Assembly (NCBI RefSeq): GCF_002812955.1
Contig: NZ_PFXK01000002.1
Location: 469,704-533,703, forward strand
DNA from: Vibrio sp. HA2012
Lineage (GTDB): Bacteria > Pseudomonadota > Gammaproteobacteria > Enterobacterales > Vibrionaceae
Length of the DNA: 64,000 nucleotides
Reading direction: 5' to 3'
Position numbers and translations under genes: made by a program. A model generated the notes under the pieces. The model had not been told where the DNA came from. It saw only the letters and a program-made list of their open reading frames with translations, and searched no databases. Below are positions 45,308 through 54,377 of the stretch, in pieces (the first letter of the stretch is position 1; each line of letters starts with the position of its first letter).

Positions 45308-47305
45308 ATGTTTCAAGACAACCCGTTACTTGCGCAACTGAAGCAGCAGATTAAAGAAAACATTCCCAAAAAAGAGGGGATAATCAAAGCAACAGAAAAA
45401 GGCTTTGGTTTTCTGGAAGTAGATAGCAAAACCAGCTTCTTTATTCCGCCACCTTATATGAAAAAATGCCTTCACGGAGACAAAGTCGTCGCCCTGATCC
45501 GAACAGAGAATGGCAAAGAAGTCGCAGAGCCGGATGAATTGCTTGAGCAAAACCTTACCCGTTTTATTGGGCGGGTAAAATTATTTAAAGGCCGCCTGAA
45601 TGTTTGTCCGGATCATCCTCAACTTAAAAAAATGTCGCTAAAAGCGAAAGCGAGAAAAGGACTGAACCCGGAAACACTGGCTGAAGGTGATTGGGTTGTG
45701 GCTCATCTGACCCGCCACCCACTAAAGGGAGACAATGGTTTTTTTGTTGAGATCAGTGAGAAAATCACCGATGCAAATGACAAAATCGCCCCCTGGTGGG
45801 TAACTCTGGCACAGAACAGCCTGCCAAATTCTGAACCTCAGGGATTGGAGCACTGGGAAATAAATGATGATGCCGATATGCAACGTCAGGACATGACCCA
45901 TATTCCTTTCGTCACCATTGATGGTCAGTCCACCAAAGACATGGACGATGCCCTCTATGCCAAACGCACCGAAGACGGTAATTTTGAACTGACTATCGCC
46001 ATTGCCGACCCTACAGCCTATATTTCCCCCGATGATGAAATGGATAAAGTCGCACGTGAGCGCGGATTTACTATTTATCTGCCGGGCAGGAATATTCCCA
46101 TGCTGCCCCGGGAACTTGCTGATGAATTGTGTTCTCTGGTTGAGGGTGAAGAACGCCCGGCTATCTGTTGCACTGTCAGTGTCGATAAAGATGGCGTGAT
46201 CAGTGATCATATCCACTTTTTTGCAGCAACTATCAAATCCCATGCTCGTCTGGTCTACGACCATGTCTCCGATTGGCTGGAAAATGGCACCAGTGATCAC
46301 TGGCAACCAGAAGATGAAATCGCGCAGGTTGTACGCAACCTGTATGATTTTTCCCTTGCCCGAGCAAACTGGCGGGAACAGCATGCTGTTGTTTTCCCTG
46401 ACCGTCCGGATTATCGTTTTGAACTGAGCGAAGATAACGATGTTATTGCTATCCATTCAGATATGCGCCGCAGTGCAAACCGCTTGGTAGAAGAAGCCAT
46501 GATCACGGCGAACATCTGTGCAGGTCAGATACTGAAAGGCAGCTTTAATGCCGGTGTCTTTAACACTCATTCAGGTTTTAAAGAAGATAAGCTGAAAGAT
46601 GTCGTTGAACTGGTTAATCCCGAGAATGACACACGGTTTACCACTGAGTCTATTACTACGCTGGAAGGCTTTAGTGAATTACGCCGCTGGCTGGGAAATC
46701 AGGAAACCACTTACCTTGATAATCGTATCCGTAAATATCAGGCTTACAGTGAAATCAGTAATCAGCCAGATGCCCATTTTGCGATGGGACTACCGGTCTA
46801 TGCAACCTGGACATCTCCTATCCGTAAATACGGAGATATGATCAACCACCGCCTGCTTAAAGCCCATATTATGGGTAAGCCACCGATTCAGCTACCAGAT
46901 GATACTGTAGGTGAAGAACTGGCTATCCACCGTAAACACCATAAAATGGCAGAACGTAATGTGGGTGACTGGTTATACGCAAGAACTCTGGCTGAAGAAC
47001 CGGAAAAAGAGACTCGCTATCAGGGCGAAATTTTCGATGTAAACCGTGCCGGCATGCGAATTCGTTTACTGGAAAACGGTGCCTGTGCCTTTATTCCTTC
47101 ACCTTTAATTGTTGATAACAAAGAGAGAATTGAGTGCGATGGCGACAAAGGCACGGTTTCTGTTGATAAAGAGCAAGTTTACAAATTAGGTGATATTCTG
47201 GAAGTAATTCTTACTGATGTAAATCAGGAAAATCGGAGTCTGGTGGCAAAACCCTCTCAGATTTTTGCTGAACCTATCACTTCCGGTGACGCAGTCACTG
47301 AATAA
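45308..47305 (+). CDS. rnb: Exoribonuclease II
   Basis: The 665-residue protein has two cold-shock-like N-terminal domains, the RNB catalytic domain with the acidic cluster [14 protein letters not shown], and a C-terminal S1 domain (about 570-650). It degrades single-stranded RNA from the 3' end. Length and the start [15 protein letters not shown] match RNase II rather than RNase R. Confidence 0.95.
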   Translation: MFQDNPLLAQLKQQIKENIPKKEGIIKATEKGFGFLEVDSKTSFFIPPPYMKKCLHGDKVVALIRTENGKEVAEPDELLEQNLTRFIGRVKLFKGRLNVCPDHPQLKKMSLKAKARKGLNPETLAEGDWVVAHLTRHPLKGDNGFFVEISEKITDANDKIAPWWVTLAQNSLPNSEPQGLEHWEINDDADMQRQDMTHIPFVTIDGQSTKDMDDALYAKRTEDGNFELTIAIADPTAYISPDDEMDKVARERGFTIYLPGRNIPMLPRELADELCSLVEGEERPAICCTVSVDKDGVISDHIHFFAATIKSHARLVYDHVSDWLENGTSDHWQPEDEIAQVVRNLYDFSLARANWREQHAVVFPDRPDYRFELSEDNDVIAIHSDMRRSANRLVEEAMITANICAGQILKGSFNAGVFNTHSGFKEDKLKDVVELVNPENDTRFTTESITTLEGFSELRRWLGNQETTYLDNRIRKYQAYSEISNQPDAHFAMGLPVYATWTSPIRKYGDMINHRLLKAHIMGKPPIQLPDDTVGEELAIHRKHHKMAERNVGDWLYARTLAEEPEKETRYQGEIFDVNRAGMRIRLLENGACAFIPSPLIVDNKERIECDGDKGTVSVDKEQVYKLGDILEVILTDVNQENRSLVAKPSQIFAEPITSGDAVTE

Positions 47306-47327
47306 AAAACTACCAATCAGAGTGTAA

Positions 47328-47351
47328 CGTGGTGCATAATGTGTGCACCAC
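47328..47351 (+). terminator. Hairpin downstream of rnb
   Basis: CGTGGTGCA (47328-47336) pairs with TGCACCACG (47343-47351). The following bases contain only a short T-run, so termination may be partial, or the hairpin may protect the mRNA end. Confidence 0.55.
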
Positions 47352-47447
47352 GCTTTGACGCGTGAGTAGATCATTGGAAAAATTTTAAATTAATATCAAT
47401 AGATTAGCGTAAAATTAGATTCATCAGAGCATTCACAGAAGAATAAC

Positions 47448-48269
47448 ATGTCTAAAGTTACTATTTATAAACATCAGAGTCTGACTACACGGAAAAAAGA
47501 CCGTTTTCCATCCACTCAAAGTGGTATCTTGCATATCAGCAAAGGAGCACTGGATCTTCGGACAGAAAGTAATATGTCACATATCCTCTCCGCCGGTGAA
47601 TTTATTATCTACCATTCTGATGATATAAAAGAGCTCCAGTCACAGATGCTGTATGAACATTTTATGGCTGAAATGATTATTTTTGAACCGTCGGTTTTTC
47701 AGGGGTTTTGCAATCAAATCCCGAAATCTAATCAGAATATTATCGCAGCCAACGATAACGATGACGATTTTTTTGTCTTTAACCGTAACCATGTTATCGC
47801 CAGCCATATTCTGTCCTTATTGATTTCGGCGAAAGACTCCGGCAGCAGCAGTCATACGATAGAATCATTGGCTCATGCGCTTCTGGCAGAATTAATTCAT
47901 ATAGCGCCATCTGTCCAGCATGTTATTCGTAAAGCCTTTAATCAGAGTACGGCACAAAAAGTTATTCGTTTTATTGAGCTGAATATTGAAAATGAAGTCT
48001 CTCTGGAGGCAACATCTCAGTTTCTGGGTATGTCTACGGCCACATTAAAGAGACGACTGGCTGCAGAAGATCTCAGTTTTTCTCAGCTACTGAAGGTAAA
48101 ACGGGTCAATTATGCGGCAACAAAACTGCGTCTGACCGGTAAGTCGATCGCTCAGATTGCATTTGAATCAGGATTCAAAAGTGCGGCTCATTTCAGTACT
48201 GCATTTAAAGGGGTACAGGGCATGACACCAAAAGAGTTCCGTCAACAGGTCGCCTCAAGCCAGGAATAA
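47448..48269 (+). CDS. AraC-family transcriptional regulator
   Basis: The C-terminal part of this 273-residue protein has two helix-turn-helix motifs (LEATSQFLGMSTATLKRRLA, IAQIAFESGFKSAAHFSTAF) and the end MTPKEFRQQ. The N-terminal ligand region (1-165) is unrecognised. The nearest possible targets are rnb upstream and the convergent DUF3024-like gene; neither is an obvious target. Confidence 0.87.
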   Translation: MSKVTIYKHQSLTTRKKDRFPSTQSGILHISKGALDLRTESNMSHILSAGEFIIYHSDDIKELQSQMLYEHFMAEMIIFEPSVFQGFCNQIPKSNQNIIAANDNDDDFFVFNRNHVIASHILSLLISAKDSGSSSHTIESLAHALLAELIHIAPSVQHVIRKAFNQSTAQKVIRFIELNIENEVSLEATSQFLGMSTATLKRRLAAEDLSFSQLLKVKRVNYAATKLRLTGKSIAQIAFESGFKSAAHFSTAFKGVQGMTPKEFRQQVASSQE

Positions 48270-48629
48270 CTACCAAAGTACTCTTTCCGGATCTCGGCCT
48301 AATGTCGTCAGAGCCGCATCAAATGTTTTTTGTCTGGCGAGATTCGGATAGGGAAGCCAGGCAATAATTTCAGCATGTTCCTGTCGGCATTGAGCTATAT
48401 ACAGCATCCAGAGCTGGTCTCTTTTATCGTATTCCAGCTTTGCCAACGGCAACTCACTGTGAGAATGCACAGAATCAAGCAGAAAATTAAGCCGGGAGAA
48501 TACCGCACCACCGGAATAGATCTCATACTGAATTTTACCAAGTTCGGCAGGTATGCTCTGATTTCTTTGACAGCAGAAATTACGTACCGCTCTTTCCAAC
48601 CGGTATTGTTCTATTTCTGAAATATTCAT
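48270..48629 (-). CDS. DUF3024-like small protein
   Basis: The 119-residue protein has an N-terminal helix followed by a beta-rich part (QYEIYSGGAVFSRLNF, KLEYDKRDQLWMLYIAQC) that resembles DUF3024. The ATG at 48629 has GGAGGT just upstream and is preferred over a GTG at 48644. The gene ends adjacent to the AraC gene stop. Function unknown. Confidence 0.65.
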   Translation of the reverse strand: MNISEIEQYRLERAVRNFCCQRNQSIPAELGKIQYEIYSGGAVFSRLNFLLDSVHSHSELPLAKLEYDKRDQLWMLYIAQCRQEHAEIIAWLPYPNLARQKTFDAALTTLGRDPERVLW

Positions 48630-48718
48630 AGCCACCTCCACCACTAACTATACTCCTTTGCACTCAGAAAACACCTAACCGACAGATAAAATATAAGACC
48701 ACCTTAATTTTCACGAAA

Positions 48719-48736
48719 CTGTCATAATACAGACAT
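48719..48736 (+). promoter_or_regulatory. Pho-box-like site upstream of pstS
   Basis: CTGTCAT-AATA-CAGACAT keeps the 7-4-7 spacing of the PhoB box. The first half is perfect and the second has two mismatches. It ends 45 bases before the pstS ATG, a normal position for PhoB control. Confidence 0.55.
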
Positions 48737-48781
48737 ATGATTGCTCCGTACCTTTACCCTTTATATTTTAGGAGCCTTTTT

Positions 48782-49600
48782 ATGTTTCGAATTGCGTTAG
48801 CCGCACTTCTCTCCGCAGCTGTACTTGGTCCCGGCGTCAATGCAAAAGAGATTAACGTTTCCGGTTCGACTTCCGTAGCCCGCCTGATGGATGTTCTGGC
48901 AGAAGAATTCAACAACACCCACAAAGACAACTATGTTGCTATTCAGGGGATTGGTTCTACCGCTGGAATAACGATGGTCAAAAAAGGGATTTCTGAAATC
49001 GGCATGAGTTCCCGCTATCTGACCGAAGGTGAAAAAACAGAAGATCTGACGCTGTTCCCGGTTGCTTTTGACGGACTGGCAATCATAGTGAACCACAGTA
49101 ATGAGGTGAATAATCTCAGCCGTCAGCAGTTATACGACATCTACAAAGGTAAGATCACGAACTGGAAAGATGTTGGTGGAGCAGATCGTCAAATCGCAGT
49201 GGTCACCCGGGAAGCATCATCCGGATCCCGTTATAGTTTTGAATCACTGCTTGGTCTGACCAAGGTTATTGGTCATCATCAGGTCTCTGATATTAACCAG
49301 ACAAACTTAGTAGTTAACAGCAACAGCATGGTGAAAACCATTGTAAATCATAACCTGCATGCTATCGGTTTTGTATCTGATGGTTCCGTTGATGCTTCAG
49401 TAAAAGAACTGACATTTGAAGGTATTGCAGCAACACCAGAGAACATTGCAGCCAAAAAATATGAGCTGGCGCGTCCGTTTTTACTTCTGTACAAAGAAGA
49501 AACTCTGCCGAAAGGCGGTACTGAATTTATCCATTTTGTGGGTTCTGAGCGGGCAAAAGTTCTGATTTCTCAATATGGATATATTCCTGCAGATAAGTAA
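48782..49600 (+). CDS. Phosphate ABC transporter substrate-binding protein (PstS-like)
   Basis: The 272-residue protein has a signal peptide (to GVNA) and the PstS phosphate-binding motifs ISVSGSTS-like VSGSTSVARLMD, GSTAGITMVKKG and REASSGSRYSFE. AGGAG precedes the ATG at 48782. No pstC, pstA or pstB follows, since a terminator comes next, so it must feed a transporter encoded elsewhere, or act in sensing or surface retention of phosphate. Confidence 0.9.
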   Translation: MFRIALAALLSAAVLGPGVNAKEINVSGSTSVARLMDVLAEEFNNTHKDNYVAIQGIGSTAGITMVKKGISEIGMSSRYLTEGEKTEDLTLFPVAFDGLAIIVNHSNEVNNLSRQQLYDIYKGKITNWKDVGGADRQIAVVTREASSGSRYSFESLLGLTKVIGHHQVSDINQTNLVVNSNSMVKTIVNHNLHAIGFVSDGSVDASVKELTFEGIAATPENIAAKKYELARPFLLLYKEETLPKGGTEFIHFVGSERAKVLISQYGYIPADK

Positions 49601-49617
49601 ATAACACCAAATAATGA

Positions 49618-49645
49618 AAAGAGCTGGCATAAACCAGCTCTTTTC
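49618..49645 (+). terminator. Terminator of the pstS-like gene
   Basis: AAAAGAGCTGG (49618-49628) pairs with CCAGCTCTTTT (49635-49645). Confidence 0.85.
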
Positions 49646-49705
49646 CGACGTAGACAAACTCATATCAAGCGAGGAAGACCTTTTGATATGAACAACGATG
49701 GTCGG

Positions 49706-50386
49706 CTAAAAATATAAGCGGATCACCGACACAGCAATACAACCGGGACGACGTACTCCCTCAATTTCAACCGTCATTTCACGCTCCAGTTCCAGCCCCC
49801 GATTAATCGGGGTCACCTTTAATAATTTACTGTGCGTCCGGAGTCGGTTACCCGCTTTTACCGGATAAGGGAAACGAACCTGATTCAGCCCGACATTCAC
49901 TACCATTCTGGCCGTTGGGAACTGTGGATTTTCAGGATCAACACTATCTGTCATTCTGGACAGCATGGAAAGTGTCAAAAAACCATGTGCTATGGTCGTC
50001 TTAAATGGAGATTCCTGTACAGCCCTCTCCGGGTCGGTATGAATCCACTGTGTATCTTCAGTGACTTCCGCAAAGGCATTAATACGAGCCTGATCAATAA
50101 TAATCCAGTCTCCTACATGAATCACTTCATCCAATTTTTCCTGCAGTTCTTCGTACAAAGCCTGTGCAGCTTCATTCAGGTTCAGATTCTCTTCCTGCTG
50201 AAGAGGAACCTCTTCATTAACGGCAGAAGCGTGCTCACGTACCCAATCCAGTACCTGAATGGTCGTGGTTCTGTTTATAAAATCGTGCCAATATTCCCTT
50301 AGCGCAGGCGACATCCTTTCTTTTATTTCAAAAGGATGCTTTGCCAGCGATTCACTTTTGTGTTTGAGAATATCCACAACTTTCAT
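49706..50386 (-). CDS. MaoC-family enoyl-CoA hydratase with N-terminal helical extension
   Basis: Residues about 90-226 form a MaoC/PhaJ hot-dog domain with the catalytic Asp-His pair in TEDTQWIHTDPERA and the block TIAHGFLTLSM. Residues 1-85 are helical and not part of the usual (R)-hydratase. It probably supplies (R)-3-hydroxyacyl-CoA or hydrates enoyl-CoA; in vibrios similar genes occur with polyhydroxybutyrate genes, but none is adjacent here. Confidence 0.85.
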   Translation of the reverse strand: MKVVDILKHKSESLAKHPFEIKERMSPALREYWHDFINRTTTIQVLDWVREHASAVNEEVPLQQEENLNLNEAAQALYEELQEKLDEVIHVGDWIIIDQARINAFAEVTEDTQWIHTDPERAVQESPFKTTIAHGFLTLSMLSRMTDSVDPENPQFPTARMVVNVGLNQVRFPYPVKAGNRLRTHSKLLKVTPINRGLELEREMTVEIEGVRRPGCIAVSVIRLYF

Positions 50387-50594
50387 AAAAACCCCGGTAA
50401 AAAAAGCCTAATGTTGTGCTGCTAGGGTCAATTCTGGATGAGATCACAAAAACCAGCAACATTTTTCGAGCGTACGCATGTATTCTGAATGGTGTTTTTT
50501 TATTAAAAAACAATTCGTTACGCAATAAAACATTATTTTATTAATCAAGACCAAAATAGCTTAACTGCCCGTATTTTAACCATAAAAACCATTT

Positions 50595-51746
50595 TCAGCG
50601 CTCCCCTCCACTATTACGGGTCGAGCGGGGAATCGATCGGTTCAACCGATTAATTTTTCGGTTTTTAGAGAAAAACATCTCAAAATCCAGCCGAATTCCG
50701 GGATTAATCTGATAGTCATATTCCCTTGGAGCATCAATTCTCGGTGTCACAGAAACATATAGCCAATTTTTATAAACATTCAGATGCCAGGCAACAGATA
50801 CCCAGTAATTGGTGACTTTATCTGACTCATCTGGGTCAACACTCAGACCGGCAGAGTATTCCAGAAGATGGTCATTATCCACTCGATCTGAAAGTGTCAT
50901 CTGCAGCAAAAGTTCCCAACGCTCCTCATCAAACAAATACTGAGCACTGGGCCCAACAGAAAAGATGTCCGCCTCATCTTCAGTGACAGGGTAATAAAAC
51001 TTCAGCTCACTGAGAGAACCCCCACCAACCGAATGATAATAAAAAAACTGCTGTCTGAATGCCCCAACCCAGTCACTGTCAAATACTTCAACCCGCCGGA
51101 ATTCGGTTCTGACAAAAGGATCCAACGGCCAGCGTAGCTTAAGCCCTATATCCAAATCCGTATCCCAGTCATCCAGCCACCCGTCCTGATATCGGACACC
51201 TCCGATAGCATCAGCATCCACATTCTTTGTCGGCAAATCACGCTGCTTACTTTCCAGAGACTGATAGTCATCCGGATCCGTATCAAATATCAGATTCCAC
51301 CTACGCTCGGTATACGGCATATCGATACGTAATGACACCCGTGCATCTGAATTGAAGTCACCGTAGCGACTGTAGTCAGACAAAGAACGAAGCCGGATAT
51401 AACTGCGATTCTTTAACGCCTCATCGCCTTCCCGTTTACCCAGTCCTTGGTCGATATAATTGCTGAAGTCATGAACCGTGGTAGCAAAATAGTTCTCAGT
51501 TATATCTATCCAGGAACTCTCTTCTTCCACTACCTGCTCTGGTGATTTTTCAGCAGAAACGCTGGTCGGCAACTGACGGCCTCCCTCTGGAAGAGAAAGC
51601 ATTTCTTGTGCCACAACAGGATGAAGCAAAGCTATATCAGAAATGAAAGCGATAACGCAGCACCTTATCAGAGCGGCGATACCAACGCAGACACTGTGTA
51701 AGCATCGGTAACCTGCATGAAAGAAATCTGCTTTAAAATAGTTCAC
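50595..51746 (-). CDS. Putative outer-membrane beta-barrel protein
   Basis: The 383-residue protein begins at GTG 51746 with a long signal-like region (to about HPVVAQ), then an acidic linker, then about 280 residues of alternating hydrophobic/polar strands (YIRLRSLSDYSRYG, ARVSLRIDM, WNLIFDTDP) typical of a small barrel. It ends in an Arg/Ser-rich tail rather than an aromatic residue. The family was not recognised. It is divergent from an exported DUF3108-like gene. Confidence 0.7.
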   Translation of the reverse strand: MNYFKADFFHAGYRCLHSVCVGIAALIRCCVIAFISDIALLHPVVAQEMLSLPEGGRQLPTSVSAEKSPEQVVEEESSWIDITENYFATTVHDFSNYIDQGLGKREGDEALKNRSYIRLRSLSDYSRYGDFNSDARVSLRIDMPYTERRWNLIFDTDPDDYQSLESKQRDLPTKNVDADAIGGVRYQDGWLDDWDTDLDIGLKLRWPLDPFVRTEFRRVEVFDSDWVGAFRQQFFYYHSVGGGSLSELKFYYPVTEDEADIFSVGPSAQYLFDEERWELLLQMTLSDRVDNDHLLEYSAGLSVDPDESDKVTNYWVSVAWHLNVYKNWLYVSVTPRIDAPREYDYQINPGIRLDFEMFFSKNRKINRLNRSIPRSTRNSGGER

Positions 51747-51915
51747 TGATGGCCATAACTCTGGTTTGTTACCATTTTGTAATTATAGCCAATATGATAG
51801 AAACTGGATTTTTATACTTAATTTTCAGTACTAAAGCACATTTTGGATATTGGATAAATCCAGAACATCATATACGTTTATAGATAGTAAAAAGCCACTT
51901 TCAGGTGATTCTGCT

Positions 51916-52566
51916 ATGCACATACCAACATGGACAAAGATTCTGACATTACTTTTATGTATGTTTTCAACCTGTGCCTCTGCGATAGAAATACAGGGAG
52001 TCAGTGGTGAATTTACTGTAGGTTTAGGTCCGATATCACTGGGAAAAGTGATCATGACCTATCAGTGTGAAAAAGAAACCTGCCATTACCGAACGAAGGT
52101 AAACGGATCATTTATGTGGATCGATGCTGACATAGATGAACAGGGATCCTACGTGCAATTTGACCATCAACTGTCTCCATTGACCACTCACTATGAAGAA
52201 AAAATTGGCTCAAAGCATAAAGAATATAAATACGATTTCCTGTCTATGGAGATTGAAAACGAAAAAAACAAAAAAAGAACGAAACTGAAAGAGATTGCCT
52301 ACCCGTATACCCTTCTTCTCAATCAGCTTGCACTGGATTTAAAAAACGAGGGACCGAAAGAATACTATGACTATCTTTCCAATCAGAAAGTAAAACGGGC
52401 AACCGTCACCAGCTACAATAAAACACCAGTTAAAGAAGGAACTCTGCACCGATTGGTAGCCAAAAGAAAAGATCTCACTCTGGCATTTTCTTTTATTCAG
52501 CAAGGTGAACAGCTGCAATTTGAAAAACTTGAATACAATGCTTTTGATATGTCACGTAAAAAATAA
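51916..52566 (+). CDS. Exported DUF3108-like protein
   Basis: The 216-residue protein has a signal peptide (LLLCMFSTCASA) and a beta-rich domain in which QLSPLTTHYEEKIGSKHKE and YKYDFLSMEIENE resemble DUF3108 proteins. The start at 51916 is chosen for AGGTG upstream and the signal peptide. It is probably periplasmic. Function unknown. Confidence 0.7.
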   Translation: MHIPTWTKILTLLLCMFSTCASAIEIQGVSGEFTVGLGPISLGKVIMTYQCEKETCHYRTKVNGSFMWIDADIDEQGSYVQFDHQLSPLTTHYEEKIGSKHKEYKYDFLSMEIENEKNKKRTKLKEIAYPYTLLLNQLALDLKNEGPKEYYDYLSNQKVKRATVTSYNKTPVKEGTLHRLVAKRKDLTLAFSFIQQGEQLQFEKLEYNAFDMSRKK

Positions 52567-52607
52567 ACGCCAGTGACAAAGAGAATGTCAAAATCAGGGA
52601 GAGAAAA

Positions 52608-52681
52608 TGGAGGCGCGTCCCGGAGTCGAACCGAGGTCCACGGATTTGCAATCCGCTGCATAGCCACTCTGCCAACGCGCC
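52608..52681 (-). tRNA. tRNA-Cys (anticodon GCA)
   Basis: The 74-base gene reads GGCGCGTT... on the minus strand, with anticodon loop TTGCAAA between CGGA and TCCG, T-loop TTCGACT, an acceptor stem GGCGCGT/ACGCGCC, and an encoded CCA end. Confidence 0.97.
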
Positions 52682-52897
52682 TTAGTGCAATTTATACATC
52701 AAATATTTCAAAGGGTTATTTAACATTTCCCCTTTGCTGTGCGCATACTTTACTGATCTGAAAAAAAGAGTCAAACAAAAAAACGTCTTCCCTGTTTGTT
52801 TGCTGCTTTTAAATACACATTGATGAATGATTAGTCTTTTAAGACCCGATAATGATGCCTTTTAAATGGCATTTTTCCATAGGTTCTAAGTAAGGCA

Positions 52898-54343
52898 TTA
52901 CCATTTTTTAATCAATCTTCCTAACATTCCCGGATGATAAGACCAGCAATGATCAAACATAGCCATTAGTTGCGGATTACCATGTCTGGAAAGGCTGATA
53001 GCATGAAAACGGTTATGCTTTTCCTGCAGTGACTTAACCTGATGCAGGATCGCTTCCGGCTGCTTAGGCGCAATAAAATCGGAAAGAACAACCAAATCAG
53101 CATTTTGGTACCGCTCAGAAGACATCAGTTCCACCGACTTAAGCAAAGCAGGTTCCAGTTCAGTACCTCCCCGGAATTGATAAGAGAGAAAAACACTGGC
53201 TTCTTTCAGGCCATCCTGACCGGTCAACTCATAAGTGATCTGCTCCGTAGAGAACAGCATAACATAGCAGTCACGATCTTCTTCCACTGCTATTTGCATC
53301 AGTGCATACGCCATTGCTTTTGCACACTGTTCGGGGAACCCTCTCATCGAACCAGACGCATCTATGCACAGAATAAATGGTCCCTTCTCAACTTCAGATG
53401 TTTGATTTTCTGCTTTCTGCGCTCTGACCCGTTTTAACTTACGCGCCTTACCTCGCATTTTATAATTCATCAGCCGCTTACTGATAAAACGCTTATAGAA
53501 AATCACTTCCAGTTCCGGATAAGCAAGGAATATCGCTTCGTTCGGCAACATCCGGTTCAGATCGTTATGCTGATGGACACCGACAATATCATCCGTAGCT
53601 TCATCACTGATTTCTTCAACGATTTTCAACTCTTCCTGCTGATCTTTTCTCAGCTCTGGAGCATCAATTTCATTCGCCATGCGGCCAAGCTTATCCGCTA
53701 TATCTTTCAGTTCACCATTTTTACGCAGAAACTCAGCATAATGGCGCATTGTTTCCACTTCCCCCCGGGTCAGCTTCGCTGCCGCCATATCCCAGGCACG
53801 AATGAAATTTCCGACCTGTCCGGTTCCGGCTATTTCGTTCACATATTCCAGCGTTTCTAGACGCTGACGAAGATCAGACAAACATTTTTCTTTCTCTGAA
53901 TTCAGAGTTTCAGATTCACTCTCTTTAACCGTATTCAGCAGACTCTCGTACCATTTGTCACAAAAATGCTGAGCAAACAAAGGACTTTTTGTCCCTTTAT
54001 TCTGATCCAGTAACCTTTTTGCTTCCGGATAGAAGGCTGAGATAGGAGCCAGTTTCTCCAATAACTTTGGCAGGTAAATATAGAATGCACTTTCACTCAG
54101 TTTTAAAGTTTCCCGGTACAAAGAAAGCTCATGCTGCAGATGACTTTCCTCAAAAACTCGGGCTACACGCCGCTGAGCATCATGACTCCACTGATGAATA
54201 TGTTCTCTGGCCAGCTCATTCACTTTCGCGTTTTCAGCGACTGCCAGAAACTCAACCTTAGTCATCAAATCATTGATAGCCGAATCCAGCACACCAGATT
54301 CCGCCACCATCATCGCCATATTTATTTCATCAAAACCTAACAC
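52898..54343 (-). CDS. viaA: VWA-domain protein ViaA
   Basis: The 481-residue protein has an N-terminal helical half and a C-terminal von Willebrand A domain with the metal site DASGSM and RGGTEL. It is the partner of RavA, whose gene lies immediately upstream (34 bases). In E. coli the pair interacts with respiratory complexes and affects aminoglycoside sensitivity under low oxygen. Confidence 0.93.
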   Translation of the reverse strand: MLGFDEINMAMMVAESGVLDSAINDLMTKVEFLAVAENAKVNELAREHIHQWSHDAQRRVARVFEESHLQHELSLYRETLKLSESAFYIYLPKLLEKLAPISAFYPEAKRLLDQNKGTKSPLFAQHFCDKWYESLLNTVKESESETLNSEKEKCLSDLRQRLETLEYVNEIAGTGQVGNFIRAWDMAAAKLTRGEVETMRHYAEFLRKNGELKDIADKLGRMANEIDAPELRKDQQEELKIVEEISDEATDDIVGVHQHNDLNRMLPNEAIFLAYPELEVIFYKRFISKRLMNYKMRGKARKLKRVRAQKAENQTSEVEKGPFILCIDASGSMRGFPEQCAKAMAYALMQIAVEEDRDCYVMLFSTEQITYELTGQDGLKEASVFLSYQFRGGTELEPALLKSVELMSSERYQNADLVVLSDFIAPKQPEAILHQVKSLQEKHNRFHAISLSRHGNPQLMAMFDHCWSYHPGMLGRLIKKW

Positions 54344-54377
54344 TACGACTTACAACTCCCCGCCAACACTTCAAAAC

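Noticed and set aside
45169..45354. Possible short protein just upstream of rnb
   Set aside because: It runs into the rnb start in another frame, has no good ribosome site, and no recognisable sequence.
45722..46456. Open frame of 244 residues on the minus strand within rnb
   Set aside because: It is antisense to a clear, fully conserved RNase II gene, has no ribosome site or family similarity, and is most simply a shadow frame.
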